DNA of 64,000 nucleotides from Lycium barbarum. Lineage: Eukaryota > Streptophyta > Magnoliopsida > Solanales > Solanaceae. The notes under the pieces were generated by a model, which saw only the letters and a program-made list of their open reading frames with translations, was not told the origin of the DNA and searched no databases. The position numbers and the translations under genes were made by a program. Shown piece after piece: positions 12,743-24,712 of this stretch (position 1 is its first letter; each line of letters begins with the position of its first letter). The DNA lies in contig NC_083346.1 of the NCBI RefSeq assembly GCF_019175385.1, forward strand, positions 55,519,821-55,583,820, in the 5' to 3' direction.

Positions 12743-12767
12743 AACACACACACACACACACACACAT

Positions 12768-12826
<59 letters not shown>
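12743..12826. repeat. CA then TA microsatellite in L1
   Basis: A (CA)n run to about 12784 is followed directly by a (TA)n run to 12826. The His-Thr and Ile-Tyr open frames across it are artefacts of the repeats. Confidence 0.9.
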
Positions 12827-12827
<1 letters not shown>

Positions 12828-13240
12828 AAATATATGCAAACCCGTTTCCAATCATCTCTTAAAACAACCCTATATCACTGCATTGGTCTTCATCAACTTA
12901 ACACTTCCACAATTACCTTCTCTTTACTTCGAATCACTAAAACTCTTGATACTCAACTTAAATACAAAGGTAGAAATCATTTACATGCCTTGAGGGGTCA
13001 GGAATCACTCCAATTTCAACTCCATAAACTCCACTCTTGAAGAAAACCTAGAAACAACCTTTCTTCTTCACCATCTCGGGTTTACGGGTTTCGGGTATCG
13101 TCAAATCTTCACTAATATGATGGAAAATATTGGAAGAGAATATTTTAGGGTTTTCTGATTTTTGTAAAGAGGAAAATGTGAAATGAAGTAGTGGCCCACA
13201 TATTTATACTTGGAAGCCAAAAGGCTACAACAATCTGATT

Positions 13241-13378
13241 CGACGCGCGGGTCGACGGCCCGTCGACGTGTCGACTGTTCGTTGACTTGCCCGTCGACCT
13301 GCGCTTGCAGAATGCATACTGCGGAACCCTGTCGATTCCGTACAACGACGGCCCATCGACAGGTTCGACGACCCGTCG
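13241..13378. repeat. GTCGACGG-type palindrome cluster in L1
   Basis: Repeated GTCGACGGCCCGTCGAC-like inverted repeats (GGGTCGACGGCCCGTCGACG near 13249, more near 13292, 13350 and 13370) occupy the place where related LTRs have TACGGACCGTA palindromes. The arms differ but the palindromic form is kept. Confidence 0.75.
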
Positions 13379-13488
13379 ATCTTGACTGGTGTCCTACAGG
13401 TTTTTCTTATTTAGTTCAGGTCATGTCAATTTGATTCGTTCAACTTCTAATCACGTAAATCACCAGGAATACCTGCTGGTACCATTTC

Positions 13489-15930
13489 TGTTACACCTCG
13501 AATTTTTTTTTGTTAATGCACAGTGAATAGACTAAGGAAGTGTACGAAGTATATGGTATTGCAATAAGTCAGGAATGAAATTTGATGACCTTCATTTAGA
13601 TTTCAAAAACGTTCGAGGTAAGAGAAGAAAGTTTGCCAAGAGGAGGCAAGGCATACAACAGGTATCAGAAAGGATTTACGACTAACAAGTTAATGACGAA
13701 TTAATGATGTTTTGGAGAAGAGTTATAACATCCCCTATATTGTTAATAAGGTGCTAAACAAGTGTTAAGAAGGTTCCATAAGGATTGGAGATCAAACGAG
13801 TCGACGAGAACGAGTTCGGAGAAACTGGGCATTATACAGCCCAACATACTGGCCGTATGTTTGGCTGTATATTCAACCCAGATTAGCACCCCTCACTGGA
13901 CCAAAAGTATGACCAAACATACGATCAGTATAATTTATACGGACCGTATGTTGGTCCGTGAAATCCAAGCGGGACAGATTTTGTATTATTAATAAGGGGT
14001 CCAAGTTTATTTCATTTCATTTCCCCTTCACTCCCCTTCACTCCCCTTCTCTCTAGAACTCTTTAGAACATTTCTCTACACTTCTCCCACAAGAATTCAA
14101 GAGATATTAGTGATCAAGTTCATCAAACCAAGAGAATCAAGTGTAAGAAACCCATTAAAGTTCATCCAAGACAAGGAATCCAAGTGAAGGTGAAACTAGG
14201 GTTTTGCTCAAGTGAAGTGTTTCCACCCAAGGTTCATTCCTACAATATCTAAGGTATGTTTTATGGTATTTCCATGTTTTTTAAGGTATTGAGAGGTTGA
14301 AGCACTTGGATTGTAGAAGAATATAGAAAATGGGTCATGAATGTGGGAATAGTGTCATTTTTTAGTAATAGCTTGGATTGAGTCATGATTCTTGATATGT
14401 TGTGATTATGGTTATGTTATAAATGATGTTAAGAACATGGGATAGACATTGTATATGAATGGATGTAATAGTGTGCTATGACCATGGATATGGATGATTG
14501 GAAGTGAATGGAGGAACATGGATGGTATAGGTGGACAAAGACTATCGTTATGATGTTGTGAATGTTATTATATATGTTTGGGAGTTTATATATGATATGG
14601 AGGAAGTCGTATAAATAAAAGAGATGCTGACAATTTTCTCTAGCTTTAGTCAAGCATGCTAAGCTATCGATTTTCTAATGTTAGTATAACTCAAATGAAG
14701 GTAGAAATATGAGCATTGAAGGAGAATGTTCAACCGATAGAATAGTTGAACGAAAAGGTATGTAAAGCTAACCCTTCTTTCGATAAGGCATGGTTATTTG
14801 GCCATATATTTATTCTTTCATGAGCCTATAATGTCCACCAAAAGATTCTATCTTTACACGCTACTAAGCTCATGATTCTCGATATGTTACGATGGTACTA
14901 AATTCCTTATATGATGAGTAATCGTCTAGGGATAGATGTAATGAACGACGATAGTGATGATGCTGAAGATGCTTATGAGCTTTTATGTATATGCGTCTAT
15001 GTATGACTATTATGAAACCCCGAGCTTATATGGCCGGGTAGAATATATATATATATATATTGTGCGCGCACCACTGCAGTTGGGTACGGATAACCCTGAG
15101 CCTTAGTAGGGCCAGGTATGTATACTCACCGAGCCTTGCCATGGCCGGGTATGTGAAACACCGAATCTTCATGGTCGGGTATGCTATGTATATGATATGG
15201 ATATGTATACGATATGAATATGAATATGAATATGCTATGAATATGAAAATGGATACGAATACGAATACAGATATGGATGTATGTACACAGTTACGCATTA
15301 GAAATGGAAGGTCCCTATGAAAATCAAGTAAGTGTTTATGATGATGATATTACAATCTCCCATCCTATGCTAATTCTTATGTTGCCTATTATGCTTTCAT
15401 AATGATGTTGCTCATGCTTTACATACTCAGTACATTCTTCGTACTGACGCCCTTTTGTTTGTGGACGTTGCGTCATGCCCGCAGGTGGCCAGGGAGACAG
15501 ACTTGATCCACAGCTTTATTACTCAGGGACTACATAGTAGAGCTCCATTTCCTTCGGATCTACAACTTTGGTATTTACTCTTTTGTGTACATACTTATGG
15601 GCATGGCGGGGTCCTATCTCGCCTATATGATATGACATACTCTCCTTAGAGGCTCGTAGACATGTGTATATGGTTAGATGTATTTGGCCTTGTCGGTTCA
15701 TGTTGTGGATATTATTTTGTTAGCCTCGTCGGCTTAGGTACATTGATATGGGCGTTGTTATAGATTGTGATATATACGTATCGTTGTCCAATGGGATTAG
15801 TATGAGTAATGGATGGAAAGTATGATTTAACTATGTGGCTCACCTAGATGTGCATGTGAATGTATGATAAGAAGTGCCCGGGTGGATTAGCACAGGGTAC
15901 CCGTCGCGGCCCTCCGGTTGGGTCGTGACA
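13489..15930 (+). repeat. E1 5' LTR
   Basis: It starts TGTTACACCTCGAA, ends GGTCGTGACA, is 2442 bp long and is followed by the primer site. Along it lie a palindrome cluster (13833-13965), a TATA-like ttattaataagg (13986-13997), donor-like sites CTAAG/GTATGT (14254) and AAAAG/GTATGT (14758), an AT microsatellite near 15045-15060 and the double-hairpin block (15426-15486). The visible 807 bp of its 3' partner differ at roughly 8-10% of positions by eye. It was inserted in L1. Confidence 0.9.
13833..13965. repeat. Palindrome cluster in E1 5' LTR
   Basis: Partly decayed ACGGACCGTATG and CATACGATCAGTAT half-sites lie upstream of the TATA-like box. The same array is in the 3' LTR at 45316-45455. 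Confidence 0.65.
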
Positions 15931-15934
15931 AAAG

Positions 15935-15946
15935 TGGTATCAGAGC
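15935..15946 (+). other. E1 primer binding site (initiator tRNA-Met)
   Basis: TGGTATCAGAGC, complementary to the 3' end of plant initiator tRNA-Met, lies four bases (aaag) after the LTR end. Confidence 0.9.
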
Positions 15947-15999
15947 AGTTCTATCCTAGGGTGTGTCTACGAGCCGTGTCCAGTAGAGTCTTGGTTATG

Positions 16000-16019
16000 G
16001 GTGTGTTGCGCGTCACACT
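16000..16019 (+). other. E1 post-PBS hairpin (dimerisation-like)
   Basis: The stem GTGTG/CACAC encloses the loop TTGCGCGT. The hexamer in the loop is GCGCGT, one change away from the self-complementary GCGCGC seen in E2 and E4, as expected for a decayed copy. Confidence 0.6.
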
Positions 16020-16139
16020 TATAAACAAGAGGCTGCGGGCATTTTAGGAATTAATGACCTTTTTTCTTCAAAAGATCGTGCGATAGAGCTATGACATAAG
16101 AACTTCTTTTTCCTTAACTGTGTGTTATGTATTTCAGAG

Positions 16140-17383
16140 ATGCTTGTAAAGAGAAAGGCTATGGCAGCCCAAAAGGGCAAGACAGTGGCAGAAAAGCGGG
16201 TTGAAAGAGCACCGCCAACAGTTGTAGAGGAAAGTGAGTCCCAGAATGCGACTCAATCTCAGTCCTCTCATTCAGTGCCTATATCTGAGGAGCGTGAGGG
16301 AGCCTCAGCCCCAGCTCCAGCACCCCTGGCTCCTCCACCGGATGCTTCAGGACAAGATGTAAAAGAGGCCATTCATTTGCTTACTCAATTGGTTGCTGCC
16401 CAGACTCAGCGGCAGGGTACAGGGAAAGGTGATGGAATGTTGAGGACATTTCGGTTGATACATTCTTCGAACACCGAATTGATAGAGTTAGTATCCTATA
16501 GGTTGAGGGATGTTGTGGTTCATTGGTACACGTTTTGGATGGCTTCACGGGAAGCCAATGCGCCTCCCCCGATATGACAAGAATTTGTAGATGCCTTCCT
16601 CCGACATTATTTGCCTCCAGAGGTTCGGCGAGCTAGAGCCGATAAGTTCTTGAATTTGAGGCAAGGAAGCATGAGTTCTTTAGAGTATAGTCTCCGCTTC
16701 AGTTCTCTGGCTAGGTATTCTTCGGCCATGGTAGCGGATATAGGTGACCGAGTGCACCGATTTGTGAGAGGCCTAGGGTCACATTTGATGGATAGGTGTT
16801 TCACTGCGCCCCTTCAGGACAACATGGATATTTCACGCATTCAGGCCCATGGTCAAAATTTAGAAGAAATCCTACAACAACAAAGAAGTGAGCGTGAGCA
16901 TGATAGAGGGTATAACAAGAGGGCTAGATCATCGGGTCCGATGAGTGAGTATCGAGGCGGGCACAGACAACAATTTTCTAGGCATTTAGGCCATTCTATG
17001 ACTAGTGCACCTTCACGATTTTCAGGCCAGAGATTTGATAGGTCTACTCATTCCGAGTCGGGTCAGAGTTTTTTCGGTTCTCAGTTCAGGGGTGAATCGG
17101 CTCAGGCGAGGCCACCCATACCACCATGTTCCCAGTGTAGAAAGTTACATTGGGGTCAGTGCCGATTGGGTTCAGAGGTTTGCTATTGATGTGGTCGGCT
17201 AGGCCATATTATGTGTGATTACCCTTCAGTTGGTGGTAGAGGTAGGACCCAGCTTCAGGGTCGGTAGCCGGTTCTTCATCATCTATACGCCCTATAGGGC
17301 CAGGTACACATGCGCTAGTCGGCCATGGTAGAGGCAGAGGTAGAGTCCCCAGTTCTAGCGGTCCTCAGCACCGTATTTATGCT
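16140..17383 (+). pseudogene. gag: E1 gag pseudogene
   Basis: This is the structural Gag region that would coat element RNA in cytoplasmic particles. The start is taken at 16140, two bases after the acceptor-like TTTCAG, because MLVKRKAMAAQKG matches the start of intact E5 Gag ([12 protein letters not shown]). The Pro/Ala-rich N-terminal part and the core LPPEVRRARADKFLNL are recognisable. Damage: an in-frame deletion near 16435 removes the segment equivalent to [14 protein letters not shown], a stop at 16575 replaces tryptophan, and the CCHC knuckle (about 17181-17223) has an internal stop and its last cysteine changed to tyrosine. Further stops lie at about 17265 and 17295. It cannot make a working Gag. 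Confidence 0.9.
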
Positions 17384-19321
17384 TTGGCTGGACGGCAAGA
17401 TCCTGAGTCTTCTCCTAATGTTGTCACAGGTATATTATCAGTATTTTCTCATGATGTATATGCTTTGATAGATCCGGTCTCCACATTGTCATATGTTATT
17501 CCATATATTGCGGGTCAGTTTAGAGTCAAACCGGAGTTGGTCAAACCATTTGAGGTGTCTACACCCGTTGGTGAATCGGTAATAGCTAGCCGATTATATA
17601 GAAGTTGTATAGTTGTGATTTGTGACCATCGTACTATGGTTGACTTTGATGTTATTATGGGCATGGATTGGTTGGCTTCTTGTTATGCCAATGTTGATTG
17701 TAGAATGAAATTGGTTCGTTTCCAATTTTCGGGAGAACTAGTTTTAGAATGGAAAGGGAAAACTGCGTCACCAAAAGGTAGGTTTATTTCCTATCTAAAT
17801 GCAAGGAAAATGATCACAAAAGGCTGCATTTATCATCTTGTTCGGTTTCACGATGTAGAAGCTGAGCCGCCAACTCTTTAGTCAGTTCTCATAGTGAATG
17901 AATTTCTGGATGTGTTCCCGGAAGAGCTTCCAGGCCTTCCTCCAGAGCGGGAGATTGATTTTGCTATTGATGTGTTGCTAGACACCAAGCCTATATCTAT
18001 TCCTCCTTATAGAATGGCTCCCGCAGAGTTGAAAGAGACGAAAGAGCAATTGAAAGACTTGCTTGAGAAAGACTTTATTAGGCCTAGGTCATCCCCGTGG
18101 GGAGCACCCGTATTGTTTGTCCGAAAGAAAGATGGCTCTTTGCGAATGTGCATTGACTATCGGTAATTGAATAAGGTGACGATTAATAATAAATATCCTC
18201 TTACGAGGATTGATGACTTATTTGACAAATTATAAGGCGCCAAATGGTTTTCAAAGATAGATTTGAGATCCGGGTATCATCAAGTGAGAGTTAGGGAGAA
18301 AGATATCCCTAAGACAACCTTCAGAACAAGATATGGCCATTTTGAGTTCCGGGTGATGTCATTTGGACTAACTAATGCAAGGGTAGTGTTTATGAATTTG
18401 ATGAACGATGTGTTCAGGCCCTTCCTAGATTTATTTGTGATTATATTCATCGACGATATCTTGGTGTATTCTAGATCCGAGGCAGAGCATGCGGATCATT
18501 TGCGTACCATCCTTAGTGTTCTTCAAACTCGAGAGTTGTTTGCAAAATTTTCTAAGTGTGAGTTTTGGTTGAACTCAGTGACATTTTTGGGGCACATTGT
18601 TTCAGTCGATGGTATTCGGGTAGATAGCCAAAAGATTGAGGCCGTGAAGACATGGCCAAGGCCCACAACTCCTACGGAGGTTCGTAGCTTTTGGGCTTAG
18701 CAGGTTATTACAGGAGATTTGTTGAAGGTTTTTTTTCTATTTCTGCGCCACTAACAAAGCTAACCCAGAAATCAGCAAAGTTTCAATGGACAGAGGTTTG
18801 TGAATGTAGTTTCCAAGAGCTAAAGGATAGATTAACTTCTGCCCTAGTCCTGACACTTCCAGAGGGATTGGAAGGTTATGTTGTTTCTTGCGATGCTTCA
18901 GGCATTGGGCTAGGCTATGCGTTGATGCAACATGGTAAGGTGATTGTGTATGCTTCAAGGCAATTACGGAAACATGAGAGAAATTACCCAACCCATGATC
19001 TAGAATTGGCTGCAGTGATTCATGCATTAAAGATATGGAGACATTATTTATATGGTGTCCATGTGGATATTTAAGCAGATCATAAGAGCCTTCTGTATAT
19101 CTTCAAGTAGAAAGAGTTGAATTTGCGACAACGACGATGGTTGGAATTGCTAAAGGATTATGATGTTCATATCCTATATCACCCCGCAAAGGCAAATGTT
19201 ATGGCTGATGCTCCTAGCCGTAGATCTATGGGTAATTTGTGTGATGTACGACCAGAGAAAATAGAAATGGCTCGTGAGCTCCAACAGTTAGCTAGCCTTG
19301 GAGTCTGAGTAGTGGACTCAG
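17384..19321 (+). pseudogene. pol: E1 pol pseudogene, first part (protease, RT, RNase H)
   Basis: The protease region has ALIDPVSTLSY, so the active-site glycine of the DPGST motif seen in E5 is valine, and later [13 protein letters not shown] follows with the priming-strand region [35 protein letters not shown] and FIDDILVYS (about 18450). RNase H shows [11 protein letters not shown] and the connection segment [11 protein letters not shown]. Stops occur at 17879 (Gln), 18164 (Gln), 18232 (Gln), 19072 and 19108, a 1-nt loss near 18690 shifts frame in SFLGL, and 19306 is another stop. The frame is then cut by E2 at 19321 and continues at 43263. Confidence 0.9.
19317..19321 (+). repeat. Target-site duplication CTCAG, left copy (E2 in E1)
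   Basis: CTCAG here and at 43258-43262 bracket the whole of E2. The E1 pol sequence reads through when one copy and E2 are removed. Confidence 0.9.
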
Positions 19322-19334
19322 TGTCACGACCCAG
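19322..19334 (-). repeat. E2 3' LTR, outermost 13 bp
   Basis: TGTCACGACCCAG is identical to the outer end of the other E2 LTR (40732-40744). The rest of the LTR resumes after solo LTR X. Confidence 0.85.
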
Positions 19335-22299
19335 TTTTATAGCCCGTACTTTGCACGTTCGGATATTTCGAGGTAGTCATAATACGTTGAAGGCAAGACC
19401 ATTTTCCAAAACTATTTTAGTGTGCAAGTTGTTTATGAATATTATTTATGAATACTATTGGTATGGAAATATTGAGAAAGGCTAAGGGTAAAAAGGGAAA
19501 TTCACAAGAGGGTTCATGGTAATATTGTGGAAGGCTAAGGGAAAAATGGGAATTTCACAAAAAGATTCAAGAGTGTTCTTGAAGGACCTTGGTCGTGTGG
19601 TGTAAGTATATGTGGGCCCCACCCATGGCCATGTGTCCATATTTTTATTTGGGGGACCTAAGTATAAATATATAGGAGTGGTGGCAAATAATACATATTC
19701 ATCTCCTTCTAATTCAAGAAATTTGAGGAAGCTTCATGAAAAACAAATATAGTAGTATTCGGCCATGGCAAGAAATTTGGTGCCATGGAAATTCATCAAG
19801 AAAAATTATTTTCTCCTAGTGTTCCAAGCAATTGGAAGGTCCTCTTTAATATGGAGTGGTTGTTGGAGCAATAAAGCCATTTATTTGTGCAAGTTCACAA
19901 CCTTAGCCAAGCCAAGAAGTTGAGTGAAAAATGTATGTGTTTAATCTTCTTTTACATGTCTTAGAGATGCTTATGTATGTAAAAATGGATAGAATTCATG
20001 GTACATGTGTGTGTTGATGTTGTGGCCGAACATAGTTGAGTTGTGAAGAACAAATGAATTGATTTTTATTTAGTAGTTTGATTGTTGTGTTGTGGATTCC
20101 ATGATGTAAAATGAAGATTTGATGGTTGGAAATGAAGTTGTGATCATTGTGGGATTATTGAAGGAGCTAATGTGACACTAGCATGAAATCTTATACTTGT
20201 AGGAATAATGTTGTCAACGTGTAGTTATGGGTATAATGCATGAATTTGGAAGGGAGAAATGTGTTGATTTTATTGAGTTTGGAAGGTTGTAAGTTGGTTG
20301 TTGTGATTGAATTGGACATAAGAAAAGTGTTGTCGAATTATGTAAAAAAAATTACTAACATTAGAATGTATTTTGAATTGATGGACAAAGTTGTTAATAT
20401 GTAGATTGTTGGTGTAGTTCATGAATTGGAAGAAAACAATGTGGTTATTGTCCTTGCTAAGTTTGGAAGATTTCGGATTATTGTTAATAATGTGGCCGAG
20501 TGGAATTCTTGGATTATTGTTGATAAATTGGCCAAGTTGCATTCTCGGATTTGTTGTTGATAATTTGGCCGAGTTAGATTCTCGAGGATGGTGTATTTAC
20601 AGGGGAGATGCTGCCGAAATTTCGGCAGATTATAAGCAAATTCGTTTGAAGAACTAAGACAAGTGTGTGATGATGTGTCTAATGATTATGTCAATTTTCT
20701 TGAATGTAGATTAGCAAGTTTGGACAAATAAGTGTAGATAATTGGACGTGGGACGGGTATGTAAGGCTTACCCTTTCTTTCTTTTGGCATGATCTTTGTG
20801 AAACGAACAGGCGATATGTATATGATTTCAAAGAAACTCCCATTCTTAGAGCCACTAGGATGTCTAACGTTCTTGACTTCCATAAGCTATTTCATATGGT
20901 TTTGATGCGTATCCTTGATGTCCGAAGATCTTTGTTAATATGTTTCCGAATGGCATTCGAAAGATAATTGATATGACTAAAGTTTTGAATTTCAAATGAT
21001 AGCACGTTTGATTATTCCCTCGAGTCTTTGATACATTTGATATGTACATATGGTTCCAAAAGCTATATTTGATTTGATCCATAACGATATCCGGAAGGTT
21101 CTTGATATGATTGTTGCTTTGATTTTCCAAAAATAGTTTCCGAAACACTCGTAGAAGGTTCTGTACTTCAAATGCTAACAACTTTCTTATACTAAGTAGG
21201 ATTGACCCGAAACTTTTTCCGAGCCTTCAGGTGTCAGTAAGTATACTTGTCCATCAAGCCTTGATTTATATGCATATAGTTTCTCACTACTCTGCTCGTG
21301 CACGCCTCAATATGTCTATTCACCGAGTCCCGGGCCGGGTATGTTATCGTGCGCACTCCTCTGCATTGTTCACCGAGTCCCTCATTAGAGGGCCGGGTAC
21401 GATATATGATTATGATGATATGATGATGATGATGATGTGTTATGGTGGCCAGGAGGGCATATGATGATTTGATTCACCGAGTCCCTCATTAGAGGGCCGG
21501 GTATGGTATGTATATGATATATGATGTTCACATGCATGATTCTGTCCACCGAGTCCCTTAATGGGCCGGGTACGGTATGATTCACTCACCGAGTGCCTCA
21601 CTAGAGGACCGGGTACGGTATATATATATATGTATATGTTTGTGTATGCATGATGATATGAAAGTATGATGACATGATCTTATCCACCGAGTCCCATAAC
21701 GGGCCGGGTACGCTATATGATAATGATATGCATGATTAATGCTTTAAAGGCAAGAGTTTTGGTATTCTGGACCTTGTAAATGTTTCTGCACTCCTTATGT
21801 CAATGATGATTCTTTTACTGTGATTCTTGGCTTACATGCTCAGTAAATTTTCCGTACTGACCCCCTTTCTTCGGGGGCTGCATTTCATGCCACGCAGGTG
21901 TACCCAGATGAGTGGAAGATATTACTAGAAGATGTTCCAGCGGGATTGGTGAGATCCACCTCCTCCTGGAGTGTTTCCAAGTCATAGTATATGTGCTATG
22001 ATTCTGATTGATTTTAGAGACTTTGCAGACAGAGTCGTGGGTATAGAATATCAGTTCTGTGAGCGGCTCCATCAGCCGATGTGTCATTTTGTGTTAGGAT
22101 ATGAATTTCGTATGATTATAGATTTTGTTTGATTCGAGAACAGTGAAAAAGAATATTTCTGAAAGTTGTACTGTATATTTCATCTTTACTTGATTTAAAA
22201 GTCTAAAAAGATTATGTGTGCACTAAGGGTCAGTGGGTTCGCTCGGCCCTAAGTAAGGGTCGGGTGCCCATCACACCCTAGGGAGATTGGGGTGTGACA
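19335..22299 (+). mobile_element. X: solo LTR with mutated TG terminus
   Basis: A 2965-bp LTR with no internal region. It begins TTTTATAGCCCGTACTTTG, clearly the TGTTAT..CCCGT start of the L0/E3/E5 group with G changed to T at base 2, and it ends GGGGTGTGACA. CCCAG flanks it at 19330-19334 and 22300-22304. It contains a TATA-like tataaatatatagg (19661-19674), a GGCCGGG array (21315-21712) and the double-hairpin block (21839-21899), where the first stem is damaged (CAGTAA). It is a product of LTR-LTR recombination. There is no coding sequence. Confidence 0.88.
21315..21712. repeat. CACCGAGTCCC...GGGCCGGGTA tandem array in X
   Basis: About six copies of a unit with CACCGAGTCCCT and AGGGCCGGGTACG, separated by variable AT-rich ATGATATG text. 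A related array, reversed, is in L0. Each unit can fold on itself (CCCT with AGGG). Confidence 0.75.
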
Positions 22300-22304
22300 C
22301 CCAG
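22300..22304 (+). repeat. Target-site duplication CCCAG, right copy (X in E2)
   Basis: It matches 19330-19334 and is also what the intact E2 LTR shows once (40740-40744). Confidence 0.9.
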
Positions 22305-23538
22305 CTAGGGGCTGCGACGGGCACCCAGGGAAAACCACCGAGCATCGCTCGTACTATCACTTATTAGACTCATTCAACGATCATTTATCAAATTCATGCT
22401 CAATTTATAAGGAAATCACTTTAACTTTTCATTACAAAATGCTTTTATACACATGAGCACTTAAGTCAGCAAAATGACATATATCAACACATTTACACAT
22501 TGACCACGTCGTGAAACCACATAACCCGCATTGAGTATCTACGAGCCTCTATGGAATGACATATACAAATATACGCAAAAGAATCATCATAAGCACCTCC
22601 GGAATAAAGGAGTGCCTTCAGTCAGCTATCAGCTTCTAAGAGTCCAGAGCAAGATCTCCTCCCTGTTTACCTGTGGGCACGAACACAGCGTCCAAAGAAA
22701 ACGGACGTCAGTACGAACATTGTACTGAGCATGTAAGGCAGGAATGAAATGAACAATGTCATAGAAACATCATGAATCATAAGAAAAGATATAACCTACT
22801 TGAGTGTTATAAGCAACATACTTTTTACATATACCATATTTTATATCATGATAGTATGTGTTTTGTCATATCTCATATATCATCACTTTCATCATCACAT
22901 ACTTCGTCACATACTTCATCACGTCGTACTCCGCATCATTACCCGCGTCCGGGTAATCCTCCTATGCCGCCCACTAGTGGTGATCATTCCCGACCCTCTA
23001 GGCTTGGTGTAAACATAGCAGCCCGCCTTAGCGATGACTTGCCCGGCCATCTAGGCGCGGTGGAATCATATGCAGCCCGCATTCGCGGTGACATGCCCGG
23101 CCAAATAGGCGCGGCGGAATCTTATCATCACAAAATCAATCATAACACATCACTATTACACATCTCATAGCATAGTATTATTTTACCATTTCTCGGCGTC
23201 TTATGCGTATCATCATCGTATTACAACTAGCATTGTTAATCATCTTTTAGACATATCATATTTTAGCATTAAGAGCATACATTAAGCTTTAAGGGCACCC
23301 ACACTATGTCGGGGTGACGTAAGGTCGTGAACCCCCGATTGTATTATGAACATTTATCAGTATCGTGCCTCTCCTCGAAGGAAATAGAGCATAAGGCGAG
23401 TGTTAACAAGGATAACATCATTAGCGTTATAGGAACATCATGCCACAATTTCTTGAGTCTCTATACTCTAGCTCATTATCATCATCATCGTTTTCATATG
23501 TAATTTGATATATTGGAGGACTCATAGGATTCGTTTTG

Positions 23539-23600
23539 TAGAAGGATTATATAAGACTTGAAGGCCCGATTGTATTAGAAGGATTATATAAGACTTGAAG
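23539..23600. repeat. 37-bp tandem duplication private to one E2 LTR
   Basis: TAGAAGGATTATATAAGACT recurs exactly 37 bases later. The other E2 LTR has one copy, so the duplication happened after insertion; it accounts exactly for the 2563 against 2526 bp lengths. Confidence 0.85.
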
Positions 23601-24436
23601 GATTCATGCCTTTTGGAAGAAAATATAAGCCTCACATACCTTTGTCGTTTAACTATGCTATTGCTTGCTTGATTTCCTTTGATGTCACGTCCCTACCTTC
23701 AAGAGAGAATTCATACCACCGTTAGTCAATCGACGATAAGAACACGCTACTATTTCTAGGGAAAATTGGGCAGCGTTCCCTTCGTTTCTACTACTTTTCC
23801 CATTTTTCATTTCGACTACCAAGCATTTATAACAACACTCACAATATCGTATCAACAATCATCATTTATCTCCATCTACCACGTTCCACCATTTTTCTCC
23901 GATCTCTCCACATTTATTGGTTTTGGCTCATCATCACATCTTCCCATACATAATACTTATTTCATGGTCTAAACATCATTTATAACATATTTATACTCAC
24001 AGCACATCAACATTCATGATTCCATCCAACTATCATCCAACTATGGCACTATTCACATTTTGTGACCCATTTACTACACTCTTCCATAATCCAAGTGTTT
24101 CAACGTATAATTACTTCAATCATTATGAAAAAGTCATAAAACTTACCTTGGGTAGTGTTGGAGCAAGCCTTGAGCAACAACACTCTTTTATGCCAAAACC
24201 CTATTTCACTTCCTTTGCAATTTCTTGGTGTAGATGAACTTTGATGGGCTTCACACCCTTGGGTCCATGGATTTCATGTAGTTGATCACTAATTTCCCTT
24301 AAATTCTTGTGGATGAAATGTTTGGAATGTTCTAGAGTTCTCTTGAGTTGTGTAGATGAGAAATGAAATGAAAATAAATGAAAAGGGTCCCTTATATTAA
24401 TCACAAAATCTGAATTTTATGAACAGTGGTCGGGGT

Positions 24437-24712
24437 GCACAGTGGCCGTAAACCCAGTCGACGGGCCATATTCTGGTTTACGGTCCGTCCTTCACGACCG
24501 TATTTAAGCATAACAGAACCAGAAAGGTATATTGGAGTTATGGTGGTTTACGATTGCAGTTTACGGGCCGTATTTCAATTTACGGTCCGTATTCTGAGTC
24601 GTTTTTAACCATTTAGACATTTGGCAGAAAGTTGAAATTTTTGAAGTTTGAAGGACGATGGCAGTTTACGGTCCGTAAACCACTTTACGGGTCGTATTCT
24701 ATATTACGACCA
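24437..24712. repeat. Palindrome cluster in E2 3' LTR
   Basis: Several TTTACGGTCCGT and TTTACGGGCCGTA copies and half-sites. The partner LTR has the same array at 42840-43110. Confidence 0.8.

Larger units (their letters stand above)
11624..13488 (-). repeat. L1: minus-strand LTR fragment, 5' part
   Basis: The LTR identity rests on the conserved double-hairpin block in minus orientation at 11810-11870 (stem CCCCG/CGGGG) and on the palindrome-rich part at 13241-13378, which sits where the other LTRs carry theirs. It is cut on the left by S1 and on the right by E1 at 13489, so the true LTR start should lie beyond E1, outside the window. No coding sequence is visible; open frames here are repeats or chance. 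Confidence 0.6.

Noticed and set aside
12656..13040. Short His-Thr/Ile-Tyr rich proteins
   Set aside because: They are translations of the CA/TA microsatellite.
22772..23170. 132-aa open frame found in both E2 LTRs (also 41212-41610)
   Set aside because: The two frames are the same LTR segment in duplicate; they have no start context or known domain, and the other LTRs do not keep them.
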